A stretch of DNA of 64,000 nt, taken from the NCBI GenBank assembly GCA_001998905.1, contig MLAA01000023.1, positions 1-64,000 on the forward strand, given 5' to 3'. The notes beneath the pieces were generated by a model. That model ran no database searches. It was not told the origin of the DNA and saw nothing but the letters and a program-made list of their open reading frames with translations. Shown piece by piece: positions 37,439 to 48,469 of the stretch (position 1 is its first letter; the number at the start of each line of letters is the position of its first letter). Made by a program: the position numbers and the translations under genes. The DNA is from Rodentibacter caecimuris (GTDB taxonomy: Bacteria; Pseudomonadota; Gammaproteobacteria; Enterobacterales; Pasteurellaceae).

Positions 37439-38791
37439 ATGAAAATTCAATTATCTTCCGCTTGGTCTGAACGCTATTTACCTGATCCGCCCCGTGAAAA
37501 AGATCATCGTCCGCCGTTTCGTCGTGATCGAGGGCGTATTCTCCATTCGGCTGCATTTCGTTGTTTACAAGCAAAAACTCAAATTCATGCTATTGGGGAA
37601 AATGATTTTTATCGAACTCGTTTAACCCATTCTCTTGAAGTAGCGCAAATTGGCAGTAGTTTAGTCGCTCAGCTAAAATTAAGTGATGCTTTTGTTCCGT
37701 TGTCGCAGAAATTAGGAATAGAAAAAAATGATCTGCAAAAGTGGTTAAAACCTTTGTTACCGAGTAATGATTTAATTGAAAGCCTGTGTTTTGCTCATGA
37801 TATTGGACACCCACCCTTCGGGCATGGAGGAGAGGTGGCATTGAATTATATGATGCGAGAGCAAGGTGGGTTTGAAGGAAATGCTCAAACATTTCGGATT
37901 TTAACCAAATTAGAACCTTATACGGAAAACGCAGGAATGAATTTAACTCGCCGAACTTTATTAGGCATAATTAAATATCCTGCTATTTTGGATCTTGCAT
38001 CGCCGCAATATGCCGAATTATCGCCTGTTGCAATAATGGATTCACGTTATATTAATATTAGTGATTGGAAACCGGCTAAAGGTATTTTTCGTGATGATTT
38101 AGCAATGTTTAATTGGTTGTTGCAAAACTTAGAGAAAAATGACCGCACTTTATTTAGCCAATGGAAAAAAGCGCGTTCAACGCCTAGTGAATTTTTGAAA
38201 ACTCGTTTTAAGTCGCTGGATTGCAGTATTATGGAACTTGCCGATGACATCGCTTATGGCGTGCATGACTTGGAAGATGCGATTGTTACGGGCATGGTGA
38301 ATTGGCACCAATGGCAGGAGGCTTTATCTGCTTTGAAAAACAGTGGTTCGGACTGGATTGTCAACAATGCTGAGACATTAAGCCGTAAATTATTTTCTGA
38401 GCAACATTTTGAACGAAAAAATGCTATTGGCGCATTGGTCAATTATTTTATTACTCATGTCAATTGGAAAGCTACAGCAGAATTTAATGAACCTTTATTA
38501 CGTTATAATGCCGAGCTTCCTTCACATGTAATTAAAGTCCTGACTATTTTTAAAGATTTTGTATTGAAATATGTGATCCGCCACGTTGAAACACAACGAA
38601 TTGAATACAAAGGGCAGCGTATTTTAACTGAACTGTTTCAAATTTTTGAATCCGATCCTGAACGTTTACTCCCGTCAGCTACGGTTCAACGTTGGAAAAA
38701 TGCCGAATGTGGGCATAAAAAGCGAGTTATTTGTGATTATATTGCCGGAATGTCTGATGCTTATGCGCTACGCGTATATCGACAATTCTAA
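37439..38791 (+). CDS. dgt: dGTPase-like HD-domain triphosphohydrolase
   Basis: A 450-residue dNTP triphosphohydrolase of the dGTPase family. The HD metal site is spelled by [12 protein letters not shown] (His), then [20 protein letters not shown] (HD) and [19 protein letters not shown] (Asp). Substrate choice (dGTP or other dNTPs) is not evident. It starts 20 bp after yohK; expression with yohJK is possible. No obvious Shine-Dalgarno element. Confidence 0.92.
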   Translation: MKIQLSSAWSERYLPDPPREKDHRPPFRRDRGRILHSAAFRCLQAKTQIHAIGENDFYRTRLTHSLEVAQIGSSLVAQLKLSDAFVPLSQKLGIEKNDLQKWLKPLLPSNDLIESLCFAHDIGHPPFGHGGEVALNYMMREQGGFEGNAQTFRILTKLEPYTENAGMNLTRRTLLGIIKYPAILDLASPQYAELSPVAIMDSRYINISDWKPAKGIFRDDLAMFNWLLQNLEKNDRTLFSQWKKARSTPSEFLKTRFKSLDCSIMELADDIAYGVHDLEDAIVTGMVNWHQWQEALSALKNSGSDWIVNNAETLSRKLFSEQHFERKNAIGALVNYFITHVNWKATAEFNEPLLRYNAELPSHVIKVLTIFKDFVLKYVIRHVETQRIEYKGQRILTELFQIFESDPERLLPSATVQRWKNAECGHKKRVICDYIAGMSDAYALRVYRQF

Positions 38792-38891
38792 TTAAACGGG
38801 TATCGGGAGTTAGCTATTTGTCAGAATTATCCGCAGGTGTCAGAGTCTGGGATTATTGTTTTCAATCCTATTGTGCTTTTGTATTCATAAT

Positions 38892-38950
38892 TAGACCTCT
38901 ATGACCATTTTAATTAAACTTTCATAGAGGTCTAGATTTTCACAGATTAT
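38892..38950. terminator. Bidirectional terminator between dgt and the TonB receptor
   Basis: A perfect 13-bp stem TAGACCTCTATGA (38892-38904) with TCATAGAGGTCTA (38932-38944) and a long loop, followed by GATTTT on the plus strand. It serves convergent dgt and receptor genes. Confidence 0.7.
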
Positions 38951-38959
38951 TTTCTATTT

Positions 38960-41900
38960 TTAGAATTTCATATTTAAACTAAAAAAATAGTTTCGTCCAG
39001 GGGCAGTATAGCGAGCAATATCACTATTTGTCTCCTGATGTACTGAGCTGCTAGAGCTACGGCGAACAGACTCCCAAGTGCTGTATTCCTTATTTAAAAG
39101 ATTATATACGCCAATATTGAGTGTCATGTTTTTCCTTACTTTGTAGTAGCCCAATAAATCTACTATTGTCCAAGGTTTTGTATTAAATTTAGTAACATCA
39201 ACTCGAGTAGAAGGATGATCTGGATATTTTGGATTAACTCTTTTTGTCGCTAATTCTCTTACATCTTTTTCTTTTGAATGGGTTACAACCAAAGAGCTTC
39301 CCCATTTTTCAGAGGGGGCATCATAGTTAAGTGATACAACAAAACGAGGCGGTTGGATTGCATCAAATGGATATAGTATTCCTAAAACTAGTTCATTATT
39401 TACTACACTTACTTTTTTAGGTTTTGATTGCTCATAAGTAATTTGTGTACTAAAACCTGATGGAATAATATTTATCATTGAATGGAGATCAAACCATCCT
39501 TGAACACCATATCCTTCAATAGTTGCATTAGAAAAATTTTCACTTCGGGCCGTTGTACCTGCTTTGTCAAGGGCAAAGCTAATCAGCCCCTTATATTTAC
39601 TAATAAATTTGTTTGCTTCTATATATCCCCATTTACCTTTAACACTAAAATTTATTTCATGATGAGCAGAGGTTTCAGGTTTTAAGTAATTAGTTGAATG
39701 TTTTCCATGTGGAGACCAGCCATAAATTTCTTGGAAACTTGGATTTCTAAAGCCTGTGGAATAGTTATAGCCAATATCGATACTATCAGTGGTTTTTAGC
39801 GTAGTGCTAAACTGATAAGAGGTATTTTTATACGTTCTTTTTGTTAAATGTTCCCTATTCCCTGATATCGTATCACGGTCTAGACGAAAACCTGATCCAA
39901 TATCTAACCACTTACCAATAGTCATTTGATTATTTATGCTTAAATATCTATTTCTTCCCTTAATGTTGAAAGAGCAAAGTTCTCTTTGTCCCTTGCATCG
40001 GTCTGCATTTTGGGTAACGGAAGTATCTTCTCTGCCAAGGGAATTAGGGATATATGAATCACCATTTTCTCTTTTCTCACTTGATAGTCCTCCAAATCGT
40101 ATGATATAGATATCTTTATTTTCTTTCGCTTTATAATGTGAGCCGCCCCCAGTTAGATTAAAACGATAAGTGAAATTATCAAAATTAAAGTTTTTATTAT
40201 ATTTTAAACCGATATGTTTGTGTGTTTCTTGGTAATTAACACGTTGAAGATTTTCTGAAGAACCTGCTTTATCCCTACTAGCACGGCAATGTCTATCTGG
40301 ATTAGGATATTTATTACAACTAAGCTCTTGATAATCCGAGTTAATACCTATTTTTTGAAAGTCTAAGCTCAGTTCAAGTTTATCTCCCCATTTAGCTTTG
40401 GGTTCAATACTATATTTTAGACTCTGACGTTGTTTACGATGTATTTCAGTACTAAAACGAGATCTTGTATAAACCATCGGAGCATACTCACTTATCATCA
40501 TATCATCAAGATATAGACCCCCACTACCAGCATATGGAATAGAGTTAATGAAGTCTTTTATCATTTCCTCATACATTGCTTGTTTCTTATCATATTCTCT
40601 CCAAGCTTTGTCTTCTTTCGTTTCAATATGATTTTTATTATACTCCTGAATTTTTACATAAAATTCTCTATTCTTTTTAAGGAATTCTGCAAAATCTTCT
40701 TCAAATAGATCCCAGTTAAAGTGATCAGGATAATTATGATCTTTATAAATATCATCATCGTATTTTGGTTCTCTAGGTTTTTTAGGGCGGGGATCATCAA
40801 ACTCTGGACGACGAGGCGGAGCAGCGTAATAAGATTGAAGTGTCATATCTCGGGTAATATAGCGTTGTTTCGTATCTTCGAAAACTCCTTCAATAGATTG
40901 ATTGGGAGCGAGCTGATAGGTAAGGTGAGCTAAATAAGAATGACTTGTATTTTTTAATGGATCAGGGGCTTGCCTATCTAGGCCTGTATAGTCTTTGGCC
41001 GAGAGTACCTCTGTTGGGTGAACCGTTTGTTTTAATTGCTCTAATTCCTCCAATGTAAATTGCCTATTTGGATCAGTATGGCGGCTCTTATATTCTTTAA
41101 TTGCCTCTTCTAATGTATAAAATTTAGTGAATAGCGTAGTATAAAAAGGTTCAGTACAAGTTTTACATTTATAGAATATACTATTTCGACCAAAAGTTTC
41201 ATTTGGAGTATTTGTATATAGCTTATATTTATCGACAAAAACACCTAATCGCTGAATCTCAAATTTCTTATTAGCAATATTATCATGTATTTTTGTTTCT
41301 TTACCATTACGATACGTATATTGAAAGAGCCCCTTTAATTTTTCTACATCAAATGCAACACCTACTGACTGCATCCATTGGCTATTTTTACTACTATAAG
41401 CAATTTTACTGACTAACGCGGACTTTTCTCCAGGAGATAAAATGTCATCAGCATTTTTAGTTTTAAAATTAACACTGCCGCCTAAGGCACCATTCCCTGT
41501 TATAAAAGAGTCTCCTCCTTTGTTAATTTCAACCTTTGAGAGGTTTTCAAGCTCAATCTCATTTCTCGCTCCACTACCTGTAGGTAACCAATAATAGATG
41601 CTTCTACTTGTAACATAAGATTAAATTTGAGGAAGCCCGTCTACACTAATTGCAACTCGATTGTTATCTACCCCTCGTATAGAGAAGCCGGTAGAACTAC
41701 CTCTGCTTTGTTCTACCACAGAGACTCCTGTATCATAGCGAATAAGATCCCTAATATTACTGACCTGCTGCTTTTCTAATAGCTCTATATTTTTGACAAT
41801 CTTTGAATTAGTCAAGAATTCTTCGGTGTTTGCTGTAACGGTAATTTCTTCTAACTCTGCGGCGTGATCTATTTTCTTTTCTTGAGCGTTTGCCGAAAAA

Positions 41901-41983
41901 GAAGTGAGTATAGTGGGTGTTAATAAAGCAGTAGTTGCTATTATTTTCTTACTATAACAGATATTTTTATAAAAAAATAACAT
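38960..41983 (-). pseudogene. TonB-dependent haemoglobin/transferrin/lactoferrin-type receptor, interrupted by one nonsense codon
   Basis: Exactly 1008 codons in a single frame encode a complete outer-membrane receptor of the TonB haemoglobin/transferrin/lactoferrin group. It has a signal peptide (LTSFSANAQ), TonB box-like EEITVT, plug motifs (SIRGVDNNRVAISVDGLPQI and GNGALGGSVNFKTKNAD), a 22-strand barrel with Cys pairs (FYKCKTCTEPF) and the terminal aromatic RNYFFSLNMKF. Codon 121, right after DGLPQI, is TAA at 41621-41623. The frame on both sides is otherwise open, so a single CAA-to-TAA change explains it. It likely once bound haemoglobin or another haem/iron protein. Good ribosome site AAGGAG before the start; no CCAA repeat tract is present. 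The downstream part (from 41374) could start internally only without a signal peptide. Confidence 0.88.
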
Positions 41984-42241
41984 TAGATATGTCTCCTTGG
42001 TTAATTAAAAAAGGGGGAACTCCATATTCACTTGAAAAGTTAGAATGATGCCGTTTTTCACCGCACTTCAGTCCTTTGGGAGGAAGCTAAAAAAGGGTTT
42101 TCATCAACTTTTCATTAACTCCAATTTCATTATCAATCCGATTCTTAATGCTCGGCACTCTAGATTGAATAAACAACATAGGGATAAATTCTATAAAGTT
42201 TAATAAATCGTTATATATTTGTTGATAATTTGGGAGGCGAT

Positions 42242-42296
42242 AGTATAGAAAATATGAAATTTATTTTCAATAATATTGAGAATGATTGTCATTATT
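42242..42296 (-). promoter_or_regulatory. Fur box and promoter for the TonB receptor
   Basis: GAGAATGATTGTCATTATT (42278-42296) matches 15 of 19 positions of the Fur consensus. Just downstream on the minus strand lie TTGAAA (42265-42270), a 17-bp spacer and TATACT (42242-42247). The start would be near 42235, giving a leader of about 250 nt before the receptor ATG. Iron-repressed transcription is expected. Confidence 0.65.
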
Positions 42297-42783
42297 ATGT
42301 GTTCTGTGGTATCTGTGATACTTTAAGGACAGTTTTTTGATAAACGCTCTCTCAATAGAGAGAAGGAAATAGTGAAATTATTTACCTATGACAAAAATAG
42401 TGAATAGTGTGTTGAGATGATATTAGACAGTTAGGTATGCAACATAAAGCGGATGCCTAATTTCTATATAAGAGAGGGGATTATACAAGACGTATGCCAA
42501 AGTGCTGCTGAGCAAGCCCGAATAGTTGGTATTTGCGATCATAAAATGAATAGTTCAGAGCAATGTTTAGTTAGAAAAGCGATTATTTTTATAACGGTGA
42601 TAATTGATCTTATTTGAGGATATCGGCCATTATAGCTATCAATTTCTTTTTATTTTCACACAATCTTCTTTTTTTCTGATTTTTTACCAATTTTTTCCTT
42701 TTGGTTCAGAATTAGCCCTTTTCAGTCAGATTTGAATCCGTATAATAGCCGATTATTTTTTTCAGCGTTTTATCGGAGTAAGC
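42297..42783. other. Gene-free region before uup
   Basis: About 490 bp without a clear gene. A roughly 55-codon frame from about 42451 (MPNFYIREGIIQDVCQSAAE to near 42617) is preceded by two in-frame stops and resembles nothing I recognise; it may be a gene remnant. The last part is AT-rich with the uup ribosome site CGGAG. Confidence 0.4.
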
Positions 42784-44727
42784 GTGGCGCTTATTAGTTT
42801 AACCAACGGATATCTTTCATTTGGCGATTATCCTTTACTTGATCGTGCCGAATTGCATATTGAACCTAATGAACGGGTTTGTGTTGTTGGACGAAACGGA
42901 GCAGGAAAATCAACCTTATTAAAAATTTTATCCGGTGATATTGTGATAGATGATGGGAAAATTCAATCTGAAAAAGATTTAGTGATTTCCCGCTTAGAAC
43001 AAGATCCGCCTCGTAGTGCGGAAGGTAATGTGTTTGATTATGTAGCGGAAGGTATAGGGCATTTAGCGGATCTGCTGAAAGAATATCATCATATTTCCGT
43101 GTATTTAGAAAGTGATTGCTCTGAAGCTGTACTCAGTCGTTTAGCACAGGTTCAGGCCAAATTAGAGCACGCCGGTGGTTGGCAATTTGAAAATAAAATT
43201 AATGAGGTTTTAGCTAAATTAGCATTAAATCCAAATACTAAATTATCTGATTTATCCGGCGGTTGGTTGCGTAAAGCAGCATTAGCTAGAGCTTTAGTTT
43301 GTAATCCGGATATTCTATTGTTAGATGAGCCTACCAATCATTTGGACGTAGAGGCTATTGAATGGTTGGAAAATTTTTTGACTGAATTTAACGGGAGCAT
43401 TGTGTTTATTTCTCACGACCGCTCTTTTATTCGACGAATGGCAACCCGTATTGTAGATTTAGATCGTGGTAAATTAGTGTCTTATCCGGGAAATTATGAC
43501 CTATATCTAACTACCAAAGCAGAAAATCTAAGGGTGGAAGCCTTACAAAATGAGTTATTTGATAAAAAATTGGCGCAGGAAGAAGTGTGGATTCGTCAAG
43601 GAATTAAGGCTCGCCGTACCCGTAATGAAGGGAGGGTTAGAGCATTAAAAGCAATGCGTGAAGAACGCCGTCAACGGCGAGAAGTCTTAGGCTCGGCAAA
43701 ATTGCAGTTAGATACTTCCAGCCGCTCGGGTAAAATTGTGTTTGAAATGGAAAATGTTGGCTATGCCATTGAAGGGAAAACCTTATTGAAAGATTTTTCT
43801 ACTACTATTTTACGCGGCGATAAAATTGCCTTGGTTGGACCGAACGGTTGCGGTAAAACCACCTTTATCAAATTACTACTCGGTGAATTGGAACCGTCAG
43901 CAGGAAAAATTCGCTGTGGGACAAAATTGAATATTGCCTATTTTGATCAATATCGGGGCGATTTAGATCCAGAAAAAACTGTAATGGATAATGTTGCAGA
44001 CGGTAAGCAAGATATTGAAGTCAATGGGGTAAAGCGACACGTTCTTGGTTATTTACAGGATTTCTTATTCCCTCCTAAACGGGCAATGACACCGGTAAAG
44101 GCGTTATCTGGAGGGGAAAGAAACCGTTTATTATTAGCGAAATTATTGCTGAAACCGAATAATTTGCTCATTTTGGATGAACCTACCAACGATTTAGATG
44201 TGGAAACTTTGGAATTGTTGGAAGAAATTTTAACGGACTATCAAGGCACTTTGTTGATTGTTAGCCACGATCGTCAATTTATTGATAATGTGGCGACAGA
44301 ATGTTATCTCTTTGAGGGGGATGGCGTATTGAATAAATATGTCGGTGGTTTCTTTGATGCCAAGCAGCAGCAACAAAATTATTTTGCAACAAAAGCGACT
44401 CGAATGTCGGTTGAGCAAAAAGATGTTTTTAAAACCTCGCAAAGTGCGGTCAAAAATCTCAATATTTCTCACCAAAATAAAAATAGAATCGTGAAGTTAT
44501 CTTACAATGAGAAGAGAGAATTAGAGCAATTACCTTCTTTGTTGGAAGAGTTGGAACGAAAAATAATGGCATTGCAAGCAGAAATTGCAGAGCCTGATTT
44601 TTTTCAACAAAGTCATGATGTAACGGATAGAAAATTACAGGATTTGGCCGCTTATGAAGCTGAGTTAGAAAAGGCATTCTCTCGTTGGGAAGCATTGGAA
44701 GAAAAGAAACAATTAGCTGAAAAGTAA
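42784..44727 (+). CDS. uup: ABC-F ATPase Uup
   Basis: A 647-residue ABC-F protein with two nucleotide-binding domains and no membrane part. Domain 1: VGRNGAGKSTLLKIL, LSGGWLRKAALARAL, ILLLDEPTNHLD. Domain 2: VGPNGCGKTTFIKLL, LSGGERNRLLLAKLL, LLILDEPTNDLD. A C-terminal coiled coil (about 560-640) is the Uup DNA- and ribosome-associated arm. It acts on ribosomes or replication intermediates and affects transposon excision in E. coli. The start is GTG with CGGAG 5 nt upstream. Confidence 0.94.
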   Translation: MALISLTNGYLSFGDYPLLDRAELHIEPNERVCVVGRNGAGKSTLLKILSGDIVIDDGKIQSEKDLVISRLEQDPPRSAEGNVFDYVAEGIGHLADLLKEYHHISVYLESDCSEAVLSRLAQVQAKLEHAGGWQFENKINEVLAKLALNPNTKLSDLSGGWLRKAALARALVCNPDILLLDEPTNHLDVEAIEWLENFLTEFNGSIVFISHDRSFIRRMATRIVDLDRGKLVSYPGNYDLYLTTKAENLRVEALQNELFDKKLAQEEVWIRQGIKARRTRNEGRVRALKAMREERRQRREVLGSAKLQLDTSSRSGKIVFEMENVGYAIEGKTLLKDFSTTILRGDKIALVGPNGCGKTTFIKLLLGELEPSAGKIRCGTKLNIAYFDQYRGDLDPEKTVMDNVADGKQDIEVNGVKRHVLGYLQDFLFPPKRAMTPVKALSGGERNRLLLAKLLLKPNNLLILDEPTNDLDVETLELLEEILTDYQGTLLIVSHDRQFIDNVATECYLFEGDGVLNKYVGGFFDAKQQQQNYFATKATRMSVEQKDVFKTSQSAVKNLNISHQNKNRIVKLSYNEKRELEQLPSLLEELERKIMALQAEIAEPDFFQQSHDVTDRKLQDLAAYEAELEKAFSRWEALEEKKQLAEK

Positions 44728-44823
44728 AGATTGCTACTATTGTTATAAATAACAGTAGAGATAAAAATTTTAAACCCTAATGATTAACTTGCTTTTGGAA
44801 GCAATATTTATTGAGACATTATT

Positions 44824-46107
44824 ATGAACAAAAATATACTGATTATTGGTTTTATGCTGTTTGCCATCTTTTTTGGTGCAGGTAATTTAGTTTTTCCGCC
44901 TAAGCTAGGCTTTGAAAGTGGTGCTGACTTTTGGATTTCTATCAGCGGTTTCATTTTAACTGGGGTTGGGTTACCCTTGTTAGCGATTATTGTGGCTTCC
45001 TCTTATGAAGGGGGATATAAAAAAGCATTAGCAACTATTCATCCGGCAATTTCTGTTTTATTATTAAGTGCTATCTATTTGACGATTGGGCCATTTTTTG
45101 CTATTCCAAGAACAGGGGCAACAGCTTATGATCTTGCGATTGTTCCTTTCTTAGGGGGGATAGACAATACTTCTTTATTTATTTTTTCACTTGTCTATTT
45201 TGGTATTACCCTTTGGTTAAGTTTGAATCCGACTAAAATGGTCGATCGGATCGGTGCGATTTTAACGCCAGCATTACTTATTTCTATTTTGGCGCTTATT
45301 ATTAAATCCGTCTATCTATTTGCAGATCAAGATTATGTTTCAACTGCTTCTGCTGGATCTTTCCCATTTGTTTCCGGAATGCTGGAAGGATATCAAACCA
45401 TGGATGCATTAGCTGCTTTTGCTTTTTCGGTGATAGTAATTAATGCGGTTAAAGCGAAAAGTAGTGATGAGACTCAATTAATGCGAAAAACGGTGAGCGC
45501 CAGTGTGGTTGCTTCTGTAGCATTAGGTAGTATTTATGTAGCCATCGGTTGGATTGGAAATAGTGTTCCACTATCGTCGGAAACACTTGCAGAAGTATCA
45601 AATAATGGACAGCATCTAGGTACGTTTATTCTAAATACTGTAACAACACAAGCTTTTGGTGAGCTTGGTCGTATGATATTAGGAATTATCGTAACTTTAG
45701 CTTGTTTAACCACATCGATTGGTCTGGTTGTGGCAACTTCTTCTTATTTTAACTCAATTTATCCAATGTTATCTTACAGAACTTATGTTGTAATTTTTAC
45801 TTTAATCGGTTTTGGTTTAGCAAATCAGGGATTAAATGCAGTGATTGCAAAATCTATTCCGGTATTGTTGGTGCTTTACCCGATTGCAATGACTGCACTA
45901 TTGGTTTTAGCTATTAATTTAATCTTTCCACTTCCTAAATTATCACAAGCCCTGGCGATTATTTTAGTTTGTATTGTCGCTGTTTTATCTGCGTATGGAG
46001 TAGAGGCGATGAATAATTTGCCGCTTAAAGACTATTCAATGGAATGGATTTTATTTGGTGTACTGGGGATTGTATTGGGGTTTTTTGGTAAAAAAATGCA
46101 AAACTAA
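44824..46107 (+). CDS. brnQ: Branched-chain amino acid transporter BrnQ
   Basis: A 427-residue LIVCS-family Na+ (or H+)-coupled importer of Leu, Ile and Val in the inner membrane, with 12 predicted helices. The N-terminal IIGFMLFAIFFGAGNLVFPP and FLGGIDNTSLF are family landmarks; the helix GYQTMDALAAFAFSVIVINA holds substrate-site residues. Monocistronic, followed by an uptake-signal hairpin. Confidence 0.94.
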   Translation: MNKNILIIGFMLFAIFFGAGNLVFPPKLGFESGADFWISISGFILTGVGLPLLAIIVASSYEGGYKKALATIHPAISVLLLSAIYLTIGPFFAIPRTGATAYDLAIVPFLGGIDNTSLFIFSLVYFGITLWLSLNPTKMVDRIGAILTPALLISILALIIKSVYLFADQDYVSTASAGSFPFVSGMLEGYQTMDALAAFAFSVIVINAVKAKSSDETQLMRKTVSASVVASVALGSIYVAIGWIGNSVPLSSETLAEVSNNGQHLGTFILNTVTTQAFGELGRMILGIIVTLACLTTSIGLVVATSSYFNSIYPMLSYRTYVVIFTLIGFGLANQGLNAVIAKSIPVLLVLYPIAMTALLVLAINLIFPLPKLSQALAIILVCIVAVLSAYGVEAMNNLPLKDYSMEWILFGVLGIVLGFFGKKMQN

Positions 46108-46199
46108 ATTGCTGAGGTCATTCAATAGACGAAAAGAGTTTATCTCTCCGTTTTACTTATGGGACTTAACAGCGATTTAAGAAAGTGATAAAATTTACT

Positions 46200-46255
46200 A
46201 CCGCACTTTTTTTTGCTCATTGTAAGAGCGAATAAAGTGCGGTTAGTTTTTCTAT
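46200..46255 (+). terminator. Paired uptake signals forming a hairpin after brnQ
   Basis: ACCGCACTTT (46200-46209) pairs with AAAGTGCGGT (46234-46243), 24-nt loop, followed by TAGTTTTTCTATT. Probable terminator before the thrS leader. Confidence 0.7.
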
Positions 46256-46271
46256 TATTTTTAATGAACAA

Positions 46272-46305
46272 GTAACCTTTCGTATGGGTTACCACTGTAT
46301 AAGGA
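46272..46305 (+). promoter_or_regulatory. thrS translational operator mimicking the tRNA-Thr anticodon arm
   Basis: A 7-bp stem GTAACCT/GGGTTAC (46272-46278, 46286-46292; last pair U-G) closes a 7-nt loop TTCGTAT. The loop has U33, the Thr anticodon CGU at positions 34-36 and A37, exactly the anticodon-loop layout of tRNA-Thr. The Shine-Dalgarno AAGGA follows at 46301, 7 nt before the ATG. In E. coli, ThrRS binds such an arm just upstream of its own start and blocks ribosomes. Confidence 0.75.
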
Positions 46306-46311
46306 TTTAAA

Positions 46312-48243
46312 ATGCCAATTATTACTTTACCAGATGGCTCTCAACGCCAATTCGATAACCCCATTTCAGTAATAGAGGTTGCCCAAAGTATCGGGACAGG
46401 TTTAGCAAAAGCTACTATTGCAGGTAGGGTGAATGGGATTCGCCGTGATGCATCAGATATTATTAGTGAAGATGCAACGCTTGAAATTATTACCGCTAAA
46501 GATGAAGACGGTTTGGAGATTATTCGCCATTCAACGGCGCATTTACTTGGACACGCAATTAAACAACTTTTTCCCGGTGTAAAAATGGCTATCGGGCCAA
46601 CTATTGATAATGGTTTCTATTACGATATTGATTTAGATAGATCTTTAACTCAAGAGGATCTTGATGCTCTTGAAAAACGAATGTTGGAATTGGCAAAAAC
46701 CAATTATGATGTGATTAAAATGCCGGTAAGTTGGCAGGAAGCTCGCGATACTTTTGAGGCGCGTGGTGAGCCGTATAAAATGGCGATTTTAGATGAAAAT
46801 ATTAGCAAAGATGATCGTCCAGCGCTTTATCATCATGAAGAATATATTGATATGTGTCGTGGTCCTCATGTGCCAAATATGCGTTTTTGCCACCATTTTA
46901 AATTACAAAAAGTAGCCGGTGCGTATTGGCGGGGCGACAGTAAAAATAAAATGTTGCAGCGTATCTATGGAACAGCTTGGGCTGATAAAAAACAACTTGC
47001 TGATTATTTGCATCGTTTAGAAGAAGCGGCAAAACGTGACCATCGTAAAATTGGTAAAGCTTTAGATTTATACCATATGCAGGAAGAAGCGCCTGGAATG
47101 GTATTTTGGCATAATGACGGTTGGACAATTTTCCGTGAATTGGAAACATTCGTGCGTACGAAATTAAAAGAGTACGATTATCAAGAAGTGAAAGGTCCGT
47201 TTATGATGGATCGTGTATTATGGGAGAAAACTGGCCATTGGCAGAATTATGGTGAGATGATGTTTACTACTCAATCAGAAAATCGCGAGTATGCCATTAA
47301 ACCAATGAACTGCCCAGGACACGTTCAAATTTTTAATCAAGGATTAAAATCGTATCGTGATTTACCGCTTCGTATGGCTGAGTTCGGTTCTTGTCATCGT
47401 AATGAACCATCCGGTTCGCTTCATGGCTTAATGCGTGTGCGTGGATTTACTCAAGATGATGCGCATATTTTCTGCACGGAAGAACAGATCGAAAGTGAAG
47501 TGAGTAGTTGTATTCGTATGGTGTATGATATTTACAGCACGTTCGGATTTAGTGATATTTATGTGAAATTATCTACTCGTCCGGAAAATCGTATTGGTTC
47601 AGATGAAATTTGGGATAGAGCGGAAGCAGATTTAGCTAGTGCGCTGAAAAATATCGGATTAACCTACGAGATTCAAGAAGGAGAAGGGGCATTCTACGGA
47701 CCTAAACTTGAATTTGCATTGCGCGATAGTTTAGATCGTGAATGGCAATGCGGTACGGTACAACTAGATTTTTCCTTGCCAAGCCGTTTAAATGCTTCTT
47801 ATGTTGCGGAAGATAATGATCGTAAAACACCGGTCATGATTCACCGAGCGATTTTAGGTTCACTTGAACGTTTTATTGGAATTATTACAGAAGAATATGC
47901 GGGTTTCTTCCCCGCATGGCTTGCACCTACCCAAGTGGTTGTAATGAATATTACCGATAGTCAAGCAGGCTATGTGAAGAATGTAGTAAAAGCGCTGTCT
48001 GATGCGGGTATTCGGGTTAAATCCGATTTGCGTAACGAAAAAGTTGGTTTCAAAGTTCGTGAACATACATTGCGTCGAGTGCCTTATATGCTTGTGTGTG
48101 GTGATAAAGAAATCGAGGCTGGTAAGGTTGCTGTACGTACTCGTAAAGGCGCCGATCTAGGCACGTTTACTGTAGAAGAATTTGCTGAAATACTAAAAAA
48201 ACAAATTCGTGGGCGTGAATTGAAATTAGTTGGTGAAGAATAG
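46312..48243 (+). CDS. thrS: Threonyl-tRNA synthetase
   Basis: A 643-residue class II ThrRS. It has an N-terminal TGS domain (1-63), a Ser-editing domain with [20 protein letters not shown] and the editing Cys in [10 protein letters not shown] (about 182), a catalytic core with the zinc ligands (Cys in MNCPGH, His in [10 protein letters not shown] region, His in [13 protein letters not shown]) and a C-terminal anticodon-binding domain (about 540-643). It should recognise the hairpin just upstream and limit its own translation. Confidence 0.98.
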   Translation: MPIITLPDGSQRQFDNPISVIEVAQSIGTGLAKATIAGRVNGIRRDASDIISEDATLEIITAKDEDGLEIIRHSTAHLLGHAIKQLFPGVKMAIGPTIDNGFYYDIDLDRSLTQEDLDALEKRMLELAKTNYDVIKMPVSWQEARDTFEARGEPYKMAILDENISKDDRPALYHHEEYIDMCRGPHVPNMRFCHHFKLQKVAGAYWRGDSKNKMLQRIYGTAWADKKQLADYLHRLEEAAKRDHRKIGKALDLYHMQEEAPGMVFWHNDGWTIFRELETFVRTKLKEYDYQEVKGPFMMDRVLWEKTGHWQNYGEMMFTTQSENREYAIKPMNCPGHVQIFNQGLKSYRDLPLRMAEFGSCHRNEPSGSLHGLMRVRGFTQDDAHIFCTEEQIESEVSSCIRMVYDIYSTFGFSDIYVKLSTRPENRIGSDEIWDRAEADLASALKNIGLTYEIQEGEGAFYGPKLEFALRDSLDREWQCGTVQLDFSLPSRLNASYVAEDNDRKTPVMIHRAILGSLERFIGIITEEYAGFFPAWLAPTQVVVMNITDSQAGYVKNVVKALSDAGIRVKSDLRNEKVGFKVREHTLRRVPYMLVCGDKEIEAGKVAVRTRKGADLGTFTVEEFAEILKKQIRGRELKLVGEE

Positions 48244-48293
48244 TTCTTTGCAGCACCCAGTTTATTAGTCGTTTGGAATAAAAATTCGAGGTG

Positions 48294-48330
48294 AAAAAGC
48301 ATCTTATTTTGTTAATAAGATGCTTTTTAT
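48294..48330 (+). terminator. thrS terminator
   Basis: A perfect 14-bp stem AAAAAGCATCTTAT/ATAAGATGCTTTTT with a 7-nt loop and T run, 50 bp after the thrS stop. Confidence 0.9.
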
Positions 48331-48469
48331 TACTAGTGGAAAACCACCTTCTGTAAAGATGGCTATCAGCTTAAAAGACTTTGTCTGAATAAATCGATTC
48401 ATAGAATATTTTTTGGAAGTTATCCTCATAACTAACATGAGCAAAACGTATGAGTTGATTTAAGAAACC

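Noticed and set aside
37590-37892. 100-codon minus-strand frame inside dgt
   Set aside because: It is antisense to the HD-domain core of a clear dGTPase gene and has no ribosome site or family match.
38960-41374. Receptor C-terminal frame as a separate gene starting MQSVGVAFD
   Set aside because: The frame is continuous with the upstream part across one TAA; the ATG is internal to the plug/barrel and lacks a signal peptide.
41840-41983. CCAA-type phase-variation repeat at the start of the haem receptor gene
   Set aside because: Looked for because haemoglobin receptors of Haemophilus often carry it; none is present.
42451-42620. Short frame MPNFYIREGIIQDVCQ... between the receptor and uup
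   Set aside because: About 55 codons, no ribosome site, in-frame stops directly upstream, no recognisable family.
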